Assembly (NCBI GenBank): GCA_019115125.1
Contig: DXEG01000061.1
Location: forward strand, 30,239 to 94,238
DNA: 64,000 nucleotides
Direction of reading: 5' to 3'
Source: Candidatus Blautia faecipullorum
GTDB lineage: Bacteria; Bacillota; Clostridia; Lachnospirales; Lachnospiraceae
In this document: positions 7,860-16,816 of the stretch, in pieces
Layout of the letters: the number at the start of each line of letters is the position of its first letter
How positions within the stretch are numbered: position 1 is the first letter of the stretch
The notes under the pieces: generated by a model
Databases searched by the model: none
Told to the model about the DNA's origin: nothing
What the model saw: the letters and a program-made list of their open reading frames with translations, nothing else
Translations under genes and position numbers: made by a program

Positions 7860-8954
7860 TCAGATCACCCCCGTCAGTCTCAAAAGAAGAAACAGCGCGC
7901 TGAAAACGGCTGTGAGCGGAAGATGATGCTTCAGCCAGTACGCCGCCAGCATATCCCGGCCCACGGGAAGATCTCCGCTCATTTTTCCTGTCTGTCCGTT
8001 CATCACAAACGTATAATTGCGTCCGTTCCACTTCGTATTTAAAAACCATACAGGAAACAGCGCGTACGCCACCTTTCCTTTTTTCGTCATACGGACCTCA
8101 TCCTGCACGGGGACGACCGTCTCATACCCAATAAGCGTGCTCTGAAAGCTCCGTCTCATACTGGTCTCCGCCCGTTTTCTTACTCTTTCGGTGAGCTGGT
8201 CCGGCTCCCGATCGTACTTATCCGCCATAAATCCGGAAAGATAAGAAAGACGAAAGGGCTTCAGCCCCTGATAATCAAAGGGCTCTATAGATTCCATCAG
8301 CGTATCGTCGATCTTTTCCGATCCGTCCACCGGTATTTTTGAAAAGCTCATGCTGCCTCTCCGCACCATATGATAATAGGAGGTTTCCGTATACTGAAAT
8401 TCTCCGTCCTCCCAGTACCGCGTCCGGGTCCCCTGATAACGGAACCTTCCGGAGGCGTCCAGGTCAAACATCCAGAAGGGAACATACACTGCCTTTATCT
8501 CCTCCAGATGGTTCTGGTCTTTAAATTCCTTTGGAAGCAGAGGCTTTCCCAGATAATACTTTTTCAGAGCGTCCAGGGCGTCCTTTTTTGATTTCTGAAA
8601 AGGTATCACGTAATCCGGACGATATACTCCGCCGAACTGTTCCGGCATCACCATGGGATTCATACAATAGGGGCACAGAGCTGCCCCGGCGGTTTTGTCC
8701 GTGATAAGCTCCGCGCCGCAGGACGGACAGCTCCACACCGCCACATTTTCATCTGTATCGAATTCTCCCGGTTCAAAGCCTTCCCAGTGCCCGCCGGGCT
8801 CCTCGTATTCATCTGTCTGGGTCTCCTGGACAAGCTGTTCCAGCTCCTCCACTGTATAGGAGCTTCCACAGTATTCACATGCCATCTTCTGCGTCCTGCT
8901 GTCGAATTTCAGCCCGGCAGAACAGTTTGGGCATTTGTAATTCAGGACTTCCAT
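7860..8954 (-). CDS. TFIIB-type zinc-ribbon membrane protein, YdjG-like
   Basis: 364 residues. The N-terminal zinc ribbon has CPNCSAG (about 9-12) with CEYCGSSY (26-29), and a second ribbon CPSCGAEL (about 75-78) with CPYCMNPMV (95-98). A central region with VYVPFWMFDLDASGRF and a VAYALFPVWFLNTKWNGRNYTFVMNGQTGKM stretch is typical of these proteins, followed by a C-terminal membrane segment near 340-362. The adjacent TPM and SPFH genes make it the YdjG counterpart of the Bacillus ydjGHI module. It probably scaffolds the complex, not a transcription factor despite the TFIIB-like ribbon. Confidence 0.78.
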   Translation of the reverse strand: MEVLNYKCPNCSAGLKFDSRTQKMACEYCGSSYTVEELEQLVQETQTDEYEEPGGHWEGFEPGEFDTDENVAVWSCPSCGAELITDKTAGAALCPYCMNPMVMPEQFGGVYRPDYVIPFQKSKKDALDALKKYYLGKPLLPKEFKDQNHLEEIKAVYVPFWMFDLDASGRFRYQGTRTRYWEDGEFQYTETSYYHMVRRGSMSFSKIPVDGSEKIDDTLMESIEPFDYQGLKPFRLSYLSGFMADKYDREPDQLTERVRKRAETSMRRSFQSTLIGYETVVPVQDEVRMTKKGKVAYALFPVWFLNTKWNGRNYTFVMNGQTGKMSGDLPVGRDMLAAYWLKHHLPLTAVFSALFLLLRLTGVI

Positions 8955-8982
8955 TGTTCTGGTCTCTTTCTTTTATGCTCTT

Positions 8983-10086
8983 TTATGCTCTTGGTTTTCC
9001 GCACTCGGAACAGAATTTGCCTGTATTGACCGTACCGCAGGTGCAGGTCCAGTTTTCCTTCTGGACTGTCCCGCCGTTCTGCCCCATGGCGTAAAGATTC
9101 TGAATATTCGCACCGCCTGCGCCCGCCGCCATATTCATTCCTGCAAAGGCCATGGCCGCTCCCGCGTTTGGGTTGGACGCCGCCGCCTGCATAGCCGATG
9201 CCTGGGCCCCCACCAACTGGGCGGCCGCCATGGAAGGATTGCGGAATACCGCGTTTTTCTGCATTTCCTTCAGCATGGCCTCGTCCTCCTGAGACGCTCT
9301 GACGCTTGAAATCCCAAGAGAAACAATACGGATTCCTCTCAGATTTTCCCATTTTTCGGAGAGGACCTCATTCAGCGCCCTGGACAACTCCAGCGTATGT
9401 CCGGGAAGGGCGCTGTATCGGATCCCCTGTTCCGACAGCTTCGCGAACGCAGGCTGAAGAGCCGTCATAAGCTCGCTCCTGAGCTGTCCGTCAATCTCTT
9501 CCCGTCTGAATTCATCCTGTACATTGCCGCAGACATTCGTGTAAAAAAGCACAGGATTGGCGATCCGGTAGCTGTACTCTCCGAAGCATTTCAGTGAAAT
9601 ATCAATGTCCAGTCCTATATTGACGTCCACTACGCGGAAAGGAACCGGTGCCGGAGTTCCGTATTTATTTCCCGGAAGTTCTTTTGTATTCACAAAATAA
9701 ACTCTCTGATCCCCCGGCGCCTCCCCTCCGAAGACAAAGCGCTTTCCGATCTGTCTGAAAATCTCCTGGATATGATCCTCCAAATCTCCGCAGAACAGCG
9801 AAGGTTCCGTGTCGGAATCATAAATATATTCTCCCGGCTCCGCGGAAATCTCCACTACCTTCCCCTGCTCCACGATCAGCATACATTGTCCGTCGTTAAC
9901 AGCGATCACAGACCCGCTGCTGATGATATTGTCTGATCCGTGTCTGTTTGATGAACGCCCGGATACCTTTTTCTGTGCCTTTCTCACAAGCACGTCCACC
10001 GGCATGGAATCACAGTAAAAATATTCCTTCCACTGATCGGACATCACGCCGCCGGCCGCGCCGAAAGCCGCTTTTATCAATCCCAT
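8983..10086 (-). CDS. SPFH-domain protein, YdjI-like (virion core protein family), with C-terminal zinc ribbon
   Basis: 367 residues from the ATG at 10086, which follows AAAGGAAAAG; a GTG five codons earlier is the longer alternative. It begins MGLIKAAFGAAGG, as in YdjI-type flotillin relatives, with the SPFH fold over residues about 20-290 (YFYCDSMPVDVLVRKAQKK, VYFVNTKELPGNKYGTPAPVPF). An Ala/Gly-rich linker follows (AQASAMQAAASNPNAGAAMAF), then a terminal ribbon CTCGTVNTGKFCSECG. In Bacillus, YdjI recruits PspA to membrane sites under stress; no PspA gene is seen here. It shares an operon with the zinc-ribbon and TPM genes, and ends 28 nt before the former. Confidence 0.8.
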   Translation of the reverse strand: MGLIKAAFGAAGGVMSDQWKEYFYCDSMPVDVLVRKAQKKVSGRSSNRHGSDNIISSGSVIAVNDGQCMLIVEQGKVVEISAEPGEYIYDSDTEPSLFCGDLEDHIQEIFRQIGKRFVFGGEAPGDQRVYFVNTKELPGNKYGTPAPVPFRVVDVNIGLDIDISLKCFGEYSYRIANPVLFYTNVCGNVQDEFRREEIDGQLRSELMTALQPAFAKLSEQGIRYSALPGHTLELSRALNEVLSEKWENLRGIRIVSLGISSVRASQEDEAMLKEMQKNAVFRNPSMAAAQLVGAQASAMQAAASNPNAGAAMAFAGMNMAAGAGGANIQNLYAMGQNGGTVQKENWTCTCGTVNTGKFCSECGKPRA

Positions 10087-10112
10087 ATCTTTTCCTTTCA
10101 CTTTGATTTATT

Positions 10113-11387
10113 TTATACTTCCGCCCCGCAGTTCGTCCGCTCTGTCTCCAGTTTATGGATAAACAGTCCGCTGCGCAGCTTGGGCTCAAACCATGTGGAT
10201 TTCGGCGGCATCAGTTTTCCCTCGTCCGCGATCTGCATCAGATCCTCCATGGAAGTAGGATACATGGCAAAAGCCACGCCTCCCGTCTCATCCGCCATAG
10301 TCTGAAGCTCAGACAGCTTATGACAGCCCCCCACAAAACGGATCCTCCGGTCTGTCCTGGGATCCCCGATGCCAAGGACAGGGGACAAAACCTTTTCCTG
10401 AAGAAGAGACACGTCAAGCTGTCCCACCACATCCTTTTTCTGGTAAATATCCTCCCAGGCCTTCAGATGATACCAGCAGCCTCCCACATACATTCCCACA
10501 CAGTGTTTTTCCACCGGCTTGCAGGGAAATCCGGGCATCAGCATCAGCTCATAATTAAATTTCAGACTGGCCAGAAAGGCTTTTTCCTCAAGGCCGTTCA
10601 GATCCTTTACCACACGGTTATAAGGTAAAATATTCAGTTGGTCAAAGGGGAAAACCACCGAAAGAAAAAAGTTGAATTCTTCCTTTCCTGTGAAGCCGGG
10701 ATGCTCCTCCCGCCGTTTCAGCCCCACCTTTACCGCGGAAGCGGCTCTGTGATGTCCGTCCGCAATATAAATAGAAGAAATCCCTCTGAATTCCTCCGCG
10801 ATCTTCTCTGTCTCTTCTTTTCCATCGATCACCCAAACCCGGTGCGTCACCTGATCGTCCGCCAAAAAATCATAAACCGGCGCGGTTTTCTTTTTCCATC
10901 CCTCTATCAGCTCAAGAAGCGGCTGCGGATAGCGGCAGGCAAGAAAAATAGGCCCCGTATTCGCGTCGCAGACGTCCACATGGCGGATTCTGTCCTGCTC
11001 CTTATCCTCTCTGGTAAGCTCGTGCTTCTTTATTACACCGTTTATGTAATCGTCAATAGAGCAGCAGCCTGCGATTCCGGTCTGTGTTTTTCCCTTTCTT
11101 GTGAGCTCATAAATATAAAAGCAGGGCTTCTCATCCTGAACCAGTATTTTATCCGCTTCCATTCTCCTGAGATTCTCTCTGGCTTTTTCATATACTCTGC
11201 CGTCGTAAAGATCTATGTCCGCCGGAAGATCCATCTCCGCGCGGTCAACATGCAGAAAAGAATCCGGATTCATCTCCCCGATCCGCCGCGCTTCCTCCCG
11301 GGATACCACATCATATGGTAAGGCGGCTACTCTTTCCGCCGCTTCCGGAGCGGGACGCAGGGCCCGAAATGCCTGAAAAACTGCCAT
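10113..11387 (-). CDS. DUF1015 family protein
   Basis: 424 residues, full length for DUF1015. Signature segments are VAALPYDVVSREEARRIGE (about 22-40), FLHVDRAE, CFYIYELTRKGKTQTGI near 105, IRHVDVCDANTGPIFL near 145, IYIADGHHRAASAVKVG near 220 and VFPFDQLNILPYNRVVKDLNG near 265. Biochemical role is unproven. From memory of other Clostridia and Bacteroidetes, DUF1015 often lies next to serC and serA; here those are absent and the divergent neighbour is ygeX. It is the first gene of the leftward operon behind a good promoter at 11451-11479. Confidence 0.85.
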   Translation of the reverse strand: MAVFQAFRALRPAPEAAERVAALPYDVVSREEARRIGEMNPDSFLHVDRAEMDLPADIDLYDGRVYEKARENLRRMEADKILVQDEKPCFYIYELTRKGKTQTGIAGCCSIDDYINGVIKKHELTREDKEQDRIRHVDVCDANTGPIFLACRYPQPLLELIEGWKKKTAPVYDFLADDQVTHRVWVIDGKEETEKIAEEFRGISSIYIADGHHRAASAVKVGLKRREEHPGFTGKEEFNFFLSVVFPFDQLNILPYNRVVKDLNGLEEKAFLASLKFNYELMLMPGFPCKPVEKHCVGMYVGGCWYHLKAWEDIYQKKDVVGQLDVSLLQEKVLSPVLGIGDPRTDRRIRFVGGCHKLSELQTMADETGGVAFAMYPTSMEDLMQIADEGKLMPPKSTWFEPKLRSGLFIHKLETERTNCGAEV

Positions 11388-11450
11388 AATACTCGATTTC
11401 CTCCTTTATTTTGCTGTCATAAGATGTTCCTTCTTGCAAAATACCTGCTT

Positions 11451-11479
11451 ATTTTAACACAGGACGCCATGTATTTCAA
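11451..11479 (-). promoter_or_regulatory. Promoter of the DUF1015-ydjIGH-like operon
   Basis: Minus-strand TTGAAA (11479-11474), 17-bp spacer, TAAAAT (11456-11451). It drives the six leftward genes ending at 4530; no internal terminator is apparent between them. Confidence 0.7.
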
Positions 11480-11519
11480 CGCAGTAGAAGTTTATTTTTT
11501 GCCAGCGGACATCTTTCAT

Positions 11520-11600
11520 AAAGAATATTTTTTATGTCGGAAAAAATATTTTTTCATGTCGCTAAATATTTTTTGAAAAACCTAAAAATTTTTGTATTTT
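11520..11600 (+). promoter_or_regulatory. AT-rich region with near-repeats upstream of ygeX
   Basis: Two spaced near-copies of ATGTCG followed by an A/T run ending in ATATTTTTT occur at about 11533-11575, then CTAAAAATTTTT at 11582-11593. The last word recurs upstream of ssnA (32500-32511). Lying just upstream of the -35 box, these may bind a regulator or act as UP-element DNA. Confidence 0.35.
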
Positions 11601-11604
11601 TCTA

Positions 11605-11632
11605 TTGCAAAATCCCTGTTTTATGATATGAT
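11605..11632 (+). promoter_or_regulatory. Promoter of the ygeX-ygeY-ygeW genes
   Basis: TTGCAA (11605-11610), 16-bp spacer, TATGAT (11627-11632). The leader to the ATG at 11726 is about 85 nt and holds a small CCTG-CCGGA-CAGG hairpin. Confidence 0.65.
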
Positions 11633-11725
11633 AGAAGCATAAAAAAGATCAAAAGTAGCTGTTTTGCAGTTCCTGCCGGACAGGTACGGCTAAATCGAAT
11701 TCCATAAAACGAAGGAGGGTTTTTT

Positions 11726-12955
11726 ATGACAGAAGGATTAAAGTGGACCGTCAACGAGATTCCGGGATCCGACGACGCTTATCTTGAATTAATGTCTGAA
11801 GACAATGTAAAAAAAGCCAATGAATTTCACAGGAGCTTTCCGCAGTATACGGTGACTCCTCTGCAGAAGCTTTCCGCTCTTGCCTCTTACCTTGGCGTGA
11901 AAAACATTTACTGCAAAGACGAGTCTTATCGTTTCGGGCTGAACGCCTTTAAGGTACTGGGCGGTTCCTATGCTATGGGACGGTACATAGCCAAGGAGCT
12001 TGGCAAAGATATCAGCGAGCTGCCGTACAACGTACTCTCTTCCGAGAAATTAAGAGAAGAATTCGGTCAGGCAACCTTTTTCACCGCAACCGACGGCAAT
12101 CACGGACGGGGCGTCGCCTGGGCGGCCAAGCGTCTTGGTCAGAAGGCTGTCGTAAGGATGCCCAAGGGCACTACAAAAACCCGCTTTGACAATATCGCCA
12201 AGGAAGGCGCGGAGGTTACCATCGAGGAAGTCAATTACGACGACTGCGTAAGAATGGCCGCTGCCGAGGCCGCCAGGACAGAGCACGGCATCATCGTTCA
12301 GGACACCGCCTGGGAGGGCTATGAGGAAATTCCTTCCTGGATCATGCAGGGATACGGAACCATGGTTATGGAGGCTGACCAGCAGCTTAATGAAGACGGC
12401 ATTGACCGTCCCACCCATGTATTCGTACAGGCAGGCGTAGGTTCCCTGGCAGGCGCTGTGGTAGGATATTTCGCCAATAAATACAAAGAGAATCCTCCGG
12501 TTATGGTAGTCTGCGAGGCAAGCGCCGCGGACTGTCTCTACCGCTCCGCTGTGAAAAAGACCGGCGACCTGGTGAATGTAAGCGGCGATCTTTCCACTAT
12601 TATGGCGGGACTTGCCTGCGGCGAGGGCAATACCATCGGATGGGATATCCTGAGGAACCATGTTTCGGTATTTGCGTCCTGCCCGGACTGGATGAGCGCA
12701 AAAGCAACCAGAATCTACGCGAACCCTCTTGAGGATGATCCTCATATTGTTTCCGGAGAATCAGGCTCCGTGCCTCTTGGATTATGCTACACCGCCCTTC
12801 ATGACGAGGACGCGGCGGATCTGAAAGCCGCCCTGAAGCTGGACGAGAATTCCAATGTTCTGGTGATCTCCACGGAGGGAGACACCGATCCGGTACGCTA
12901 CCGGGAAATTGTCTGGGACGGTCTCTACGGAACAGACGAATCACTGAGTAAATAA
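11726..12955 (+). CDS. ygeX: 2,3-diaminopropionate ammonia-lyase YgeX
   Basis: 409 residues, fold-type II PLP enzyme that converts 2,3-diaminopropionate to pyruvate and two ammonia. The PLP lysine lies in GLNAFKVLGG (K76) and the second catalytic acid in ATDGNHGRG (D123), matching the Lys/Asp pair known in the E. coli enzyme. The phosphate-binding glycine loop appears as QAGVGSLAGAVVGY. ATG at 11726 follows GAAGGAGGG. First gene of a rightward set ygeX-ygeY-ygeW-arcC. In the purine-degrading gene set its product pyruvate would be an end point of the carbon skeleton; that link is from known clusters, not shown here. Confidence 0.93.
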   Translation: MTEGLKWTVNEIPGSDDAYLELMSEDNVKKANEFHRSFPQYTVTPLQKLSALASYLGVKNIYCKDESYRFGLNAFKVLGGSYAMGRYIAKELGKDISELPYNVLSSEKLREEFGQATFFTATDGNHGRGVAWAAKRLGQKAVVRMPKGTTKTRFDNIAKEGAEVTIEEVNYDDCVRMAAAEAARTEHGIIVQDTAWEGYEEIPSWIMQGYGTMVMEADQQLNEDGIDRPTHVFVQAGVGSLAGAVVGYFANKYKENPPVMVVCEASAADCLYRSAVKKTGDLVNVSGDLSTIMAGLACGEGNTIGWDILRNHVSVFASCPDWMSAKATRIYANPLEDDPHIVSGESGSVPLGLCYTALHDEDAADLKAALKLDENSNVLVISTEGDTDPVRYREIVWDGLYGTDESLSK

Positions 12956-12963
12956 TTTATTTT

Positions 12964-12993
12964 CCGGAAGATCCGCCGCCGCGGCTCTTCCGG
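12964..12993 (+). other. Intercistronic hairpin between ygeX and ygeY
   Basis: CCGGAAGA (12964-12971) pairs with TCTTCCGG (12986-12993) across a GC-rich loop. There is no T-run, so it may set mRNA stability or lower downstream expression, not end transcription. Confidence 0.45.
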
Positions 12994-13040
12994 CGGAACA
13001 ATCAATATCTATTCAACAATAACAATGGGAGGAATTTACA

Positions 13041-14351
13041 ATGGATTACGCAAAGATCAACGAAGCCGCTCAGAATTACAAAGACGACATGACCAGATTT
13101 TTAAGAGCAATCGTCAGAAATCCAGGCGAAAGCTGCGGTGAAAAGGAACATATTGAAACCATCGCCGCCGAAATGAAAAAACTGGACTTTGACGAAGTAG
13201 TCATCGATCCCCAGGGCAATGTGATCGGCTATATGGGAACAGGCGACAGGATCATCGCATACGACGCTCACATTGACACAGTTGGTATCGGAAATATCGA
13301 AAACTGGACCTTTGATCCCTACGAGGGATATGAAACAGAAGAAGAGATCGGCGGCCGGGGCGTATCCGATCAGTGCGGCGGTCTTGTATCCGCTGTATAC
13401 GGAGCCAGGATCATGAAGGATCTGGACCTGATTCCGGAAGGCTGCAAGATCATGGTGGTGGGAACTGTTCAGGAGGAAGACTGCGACGGTCTCTGCTGGC
13501 AGTATATCATCAACGAGGACAAGATCCGTCCGGAATTCGTTGTTTCCACAGAGCCTACCGACGGCGGGATCTACAGAGGACAGAGAGGACGTATGGAGAT
13601 CCGCATCGACGTAAAGGGCGTTTCCTGCCACGGCTCCGCTCCTGAGAGAGGCGACAACGCCATCTACAAAATGGCCGATATCCTTCAGGACGTACGCGCG
13701 CTGAACGAGAACGACGACGCTGACGATACGGAGATCAAGGGTCTCGTAAAAATGCTGAACCCGAAATACAATCCGGACTGGGAGGAAGCACGCTTCCTTG
13801 GACGGGGCACCGTCACTGTTTCCCAGATCTTCTACACATCCCCAAGCCGCTGCGCGGTGGCTGACTCATGCGCTGTTTCCCTTGACCGCCGCATGACCTT
13901 CGGCGAAACATGGGAAAGCTGCCTGGACGAGATCCGCGCTCTTCCAAGCGTTAAAAAATATGGCGACGACGTGGTAGTTTCCATGTACAACTACGACCGT
14001 CCTTCCTATACCGGCTGCGTATATGAAATCGAATGTTACTTCCCGACCTGGGCGATTCCCAAGGATCACAAGGTAACAAAGGCTCTGGAGGAAGCATATA
14101 AGGGTCTTTACGGCGAGACTCGTCTTGGAAACGCGGAGACTGAGGAAATGAGAAAAGCCCGTCCTCTTACCGATAAATGGACCTTCTCCACAAACGGAGT
14201 TTCCATTATGGGAAGAAACAACATCCCCTGCATCGGCTTCGGACCGGGAGCAGAGGCTCAGGCTCACGCGCCCAATGAAAAGACCTGGAAGATCGACCTG
14301 GTAAGATGCGCCGCCGTATATGCCGCTCTTCCCACTGCTTACTGCAAATAA
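13041..14351 (+). CDS. ygeY: M20-family metallohydrolase YgeY
   Basis: 436 residues. It has the M20 peptidase/deacylase metal ligands: [10 protein letters not shown] (H77, D79), [10 protein letters not shown] (bridging D110), VQEEDCDG (catalytic/ligand E145-E146), STEPTDG (E171), and a late [11 protein letters not shown] histidine. The dimerisation-domain substrate histidine appears in [15 protein letters not shown]. YgeY is a cytosolic zinc amidohydrolase of the ygeWXY set; its exact substrate is not settled. ATG at 13041 follows GGGAGGAATTTACA. Its 5' neighbour ygeX ends 85 nt before and ygeW starts 145 nt after. Confidence 0.9.
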   Translation: MDYAKINEAAQNYKDDMTRFLRAIVRNPGESCGEKEHIETIAAEMKKLDFDEVVIDPQGNVIGYMGTGDRIIAYDAHIDTVGIGNIENWTFDPYEGYETEEEIGGRGVSDQCGGLVSAVYGARIMKDLDLIPEGCKIMVVGTVQEEDCDGLCWQYIINEDKIRPEFVVSTEPTDGGIYRGQRGRMEIRIDVKGVSCHGSAPERGDNAIYKMADILQDVRALNENDDADDTEIKGLVKMLNPKYNPDWEEARFLGRGTVTVSQIFYTSPSRCAVADSCAVSLDRRMTFGETWESCLDEIRALPSVKKYGDDVVVSMYNYDRPSYTGCVYEIECYFPTWAIPKDHKVTKALEEAYKGLYGETRLGNAETEEMRKARPLTDKWTFSTNGVSIMGRNNIPCIGFGPGAEAQAHAPNEKTWKIDLVRCAAVYAALPTAYCK

Positions 14352-14496
14352 GACGGAGCCAGATCCGTTCTTTATTCCCCAGCGGAGCATTTTTATATCG
14401 TACACAGGGAAGGTAATTTTGTATAAAAAGCAGCTGGGTTTTTCCTATGATAAAATGAGCTCAGAAAGTTAAAAATAAATCAAAAGGAGATCAAGA

Positions 14497-15690
14497 ATGA
14501 AAACATTACAGGATTACATTGACAAATTAAACAAACTGAACTTCAAGGAAATGTACAACAACGATTTCTTCTGGACCTGGGACAAGACGGACGACGAGCT
14601 GGAAGCTGTTTTCACGGTTGCCGACGCTCTCAGATTCATGAGAGAAAACAACATTTCCACAAAGGTATTTGAGTCCGGACTTGGCATTTCCATTTTCCGC
14701 GACAACTCTACCCGTACCCGTTTCTCCTTCGCTTCCGCCTGCAACCTTCTTGGTCTGACCGTACAGGATCTGGATGAGAAAAAATCTCAGATCGCCCATG
14801 GAGAAACTGTCCGCGAAACCGCCAACATGGTATCCTTCATGGCTGACGTGATCGGTATCCGCGACGATATGTACATCGGCAAGGGACACGCTTATCAGAA
14901 GGAATTTATGGACGCGGTAACAGAAGGCAACAACGACGGTATTCTGGAGCAGAGACCGACGCTTGTAAACCTGCAGTGCGACGTTGACCATCCGACTCAG
15001 TGTATGGCCGATATGCTTCATATCATCCACGAGTTCGGCGGCGTGGAAAACCTGAAAGGCAAGAAGCTGGCCATGACCTGGGCTTACTCTCCTTCCTACG
15101 GAAAACCGCTTTCTGTTCCTCAGGGCGTGATCGGACTTATGACACGTTTCGGCATGGATGTTGTTCTGGCTCATCCCGAGGGATACGACGTAATGCCTGA
15201 AGTAGAAGAAATCGCAAAGAAGAACGCGGAAGCTACCGGCGGTTCCTTTACAAAGACAAACGATATGGCAGAGGCCTTCAAAGACGCGGATATCGTATAT
15301 CCCAAGAGCTGGGCTCCCTACGCAGCCATGGAAAAACGTACCAATCTCTACGGAGAAGGCGATTTCGACGGTATCGACAAGCTGGAAAAGGAACTGCTTG
15401 CTCAGAACGCTCAGCATAAGGACTGGGCATGCACCGAAGAGCTGATGAAAACCACCAGGGACGGAAAAGCTCTGTACCTGCATTGTCTGCCCGCCGATAT
15501 CACCGGCGTAAGCTGCGAGACAGGCGAAGTGGACGCAAGCGTATTTGACCGCTACAGAATCCCGCTTTACAAAGAAGCAAGCTTCAAACCATATGTGATC
15601 GCAGCTATGATCCTTCTTGCCAAATTTGAGAATCCGCAGGAAATCCTCAAAAAACTGGAAGTAAAGGCAGCTCCGAGAATTCTTAAATAA
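14497..15690 (+). CDS. ygeW: Knotted carbamoyltransferase YgeW
   Basis: 397 residues. The carbamoyl-phosphate loop is present as FRDNSTRTR (STRTR 71-75), HPTQ at 165-168, and HCLPAD near 329-334, so catalysis is expected. An extended LEQRPTLVNLQCDVDHPTQ region and an ASFKPYVIAAMILLA end fit the YgeW subfamily of transcarbamylases with a knotted C-terminal domain. The amino substrate is unknown. Working in reverse with carbamate kinase it could yield carbamoyl phosphate and ATP, as ornithine carbamoyltransferase does in the arginine deiminase route. AAAGGAGATCAAGA precedes the ATG at 14497. A terminator-like hairpin separates it from arcC. Confidence 0.92.
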   Translation: MKTLQDYIDKLNKLNFKEMYNNDFFWTWDKTDDELEAVFTVADALRFMRENNISTKVFESGLGISIFRDNSTRTRFSFASACNLLGLTVQDLDEKKSQIAHGETVRETANMVSFMADVIGIRDDMYIGKGHAYQKEFMDAVTEGNNDGILEQRPTLVNLQCDVDHPTQCMADMLHIIHEFGGVENLKGKKLAMTWAYSPSYGKPLSVPQGVIGLMTRFGMDVVLAHPEGYDVMPEVEEIAKKNAEATGGSFTKTNDMAEAFKDADIVYPKSWAPYAAMEKRTNLYGEGDFDGIDKLEKELLAQNAQHKDWACTEELMKTTRDGKALYLHCLPADITGVSCETGEVDASVFDRYRIPLYKEASFKPYVIAAMILLAKFENPQEILKKLEVKAAPRILK

Positions 15691-15703
15691 TCAGCACTAA
15701 AAA

Positions 15704-15740
15704 GGGCCCTGCGAAATATTTTTTTCTGCAGGGTCCTTTT
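15704..15740 (+). terminator. Terminator between ygeW and arcC
   Basis: GGGCCCTGC (15704-15712) pairs with GCAGGGTCC (15728-15736) with one G-T pair, followed by TTTTGTTT. No clear promoter lies between it and arcC, so it probably gives partial readthrough. Confidence 0.7.
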
Positions 15741-15765
15741 GTTTCTAATTTCAGGAGGTTTTTAC

Positions 15766-16710
15766 ATGTATAAACGCAAACGAATCGTCATTGCCCTGGG
15801 CGGCAATGCTTTAGGAAATACGCTTCCGGAACAGATGATCGCCGTAAAATCCACGGCAAAGGCCCTCTGCGACCTCATTGAGGACGGCCATCAGGTAGTG
15901 GTGGTTCACGGCAACGGCCCTCAGGTAGGCATGATCAACAACGCGATGGCCGCTCTTTCCCGGGAGGATCCCAAGCAGCCCAACACTCCTCTTTCCGTCT
16001 GTGTAGCCATGAGCCAGGCCTATATCGGTTATGATCTTCAGAACGCTCTCCGCGAAGAGCTGCGCAAAAGAGGCTTCGTCCGCACCCCGGTAGTCACAGT
16101 AGTTACCCAGGTCCGGGTAGATCCAGACGATCCTGCTTTCCAGAATCCAAGCAAGCCAATCGGCCATTTCATGTCAAAGGAGGAGGCGGAACACGCTGAA
16201 AAAGCGTACGGCTATATTATGAAGGAGGACGCCGGACGGGGCTACCGCAGAGTCGTCGCTTCCCCGAAGCCTGTGGAGATTGTAGAGCAGGACGCCATCA
16301 ACAGCCTGGTGGACGCCAATAAGATCGTGATCTGCTGCGGAGGCGGCGGAATTCCCGTTACACTTCAGGGAGATCACTTAAAAGGTGCTTCCGCCGTCAT
16401 TGATAAGGACTTCGCAAGCTGTCTCCTGGCAAAGCAGCTCGGCGCGGATATGTTGATCATCCTCACTGCCGTGGAGAAGGTAGCCGTAAATTTCGGCAAA
16501 GAAAACGAGGAATGGCTGGATGATCTGACTGTCTCACAGGCAGAGAAGTATATCGAGGAAGGACATTTTGCCGCAGGCTCCATGCTTCCAAAGGTGCAGG
16601 CCGCCGTGGACTTCGCGTCCTCCGGTCCCGACCGCACCGCTATGATCACGCTTCTCAGCAAGGCAAAGGACGGTATCCGGGGAGAAACGGGAACAAGAAT
16701 TCATCTGTAA
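15766..16710 (+). CDS. arcC: Carbamate kinase
   Basis: 314 residues from the ATG at 15766, placed by CAGGAGGTTTTTAC upstream; an upstream in-frame ATG at 15739 lies inside the terminator. Amino-acid kinase fold: ALGGNALGN near residues 10-18, VVVHGNGPQVG near 45-55, VVASPKPVEIVE near 170 and IVICCGGGGIPVT near 195. It transfers phosphate from carbamoyl phosphate to ADP, giving ATP, CO2 and ammonia. Downstream of ygeW it completes an energy-yielding carbamoyl step; in E. coli the homologue in the equivalent cluster is YqeA. A strong terminator follows. Confidence 0.93.
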   Translation: MYKRKRIVIALGGNALGNTLPEQMIAVKSTAKALCDLIEDGHQVVVVHGNGPQVGMINNAMAALSREDPKQPNTPLSVCVAMSQAYIGYDLQNALREELRKRGFVRTPVVTVVTQVRVDPDDPAFQNPSKPIGHFMSKEEAEHAEKAYGYIMKEDAGRGYRRVVASPKPVEIVEQDAINSLVDANKIVICCGGGGIPVTLQGDHLKGASAVIDKDFASCLLAKQLGADMLIILTAVEKVAVNFGKENEEWLDDLTVSQAEKYIEEGHFAAGSMLPKVQAAVDFASSGPDRTAMITLLSKAKDGIRGETGTRIHL

Positions 16711-16729
16711 ACCGTCCGTCATGAACAGA

Positions 16730-16774
16730 GGGCGTGCGAAAGCTGTCTCACCGGCTTTCGCACGCCCCTTTTTT
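16730..16774 (+). terminator. Terminator after arcC
   Basis: GGGCGTGCGAAAG (16730-16742) pairs perfectly with CTTTCGCACGCCC (16755-16767), followed by CTTTTTT. The reverse strand lacks an equally good T-run for the MATE gene. Confidence 0.9.
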
Positions 16775-16816
16775 GTATAATATCTCTTCATATGGTTATT
16801 CGCTCAGATAGACGAT

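Noticed and set aside
8971-8996. Tandem copy of TTTTATGCTC
   Set aside because: Only two short copies at the end of the SPFH gene; too small to interpret.
13373-13645. 90-aa frame inside ygeY
   Set aside because: Out-of-frame shadow of the M20 hydrolase.
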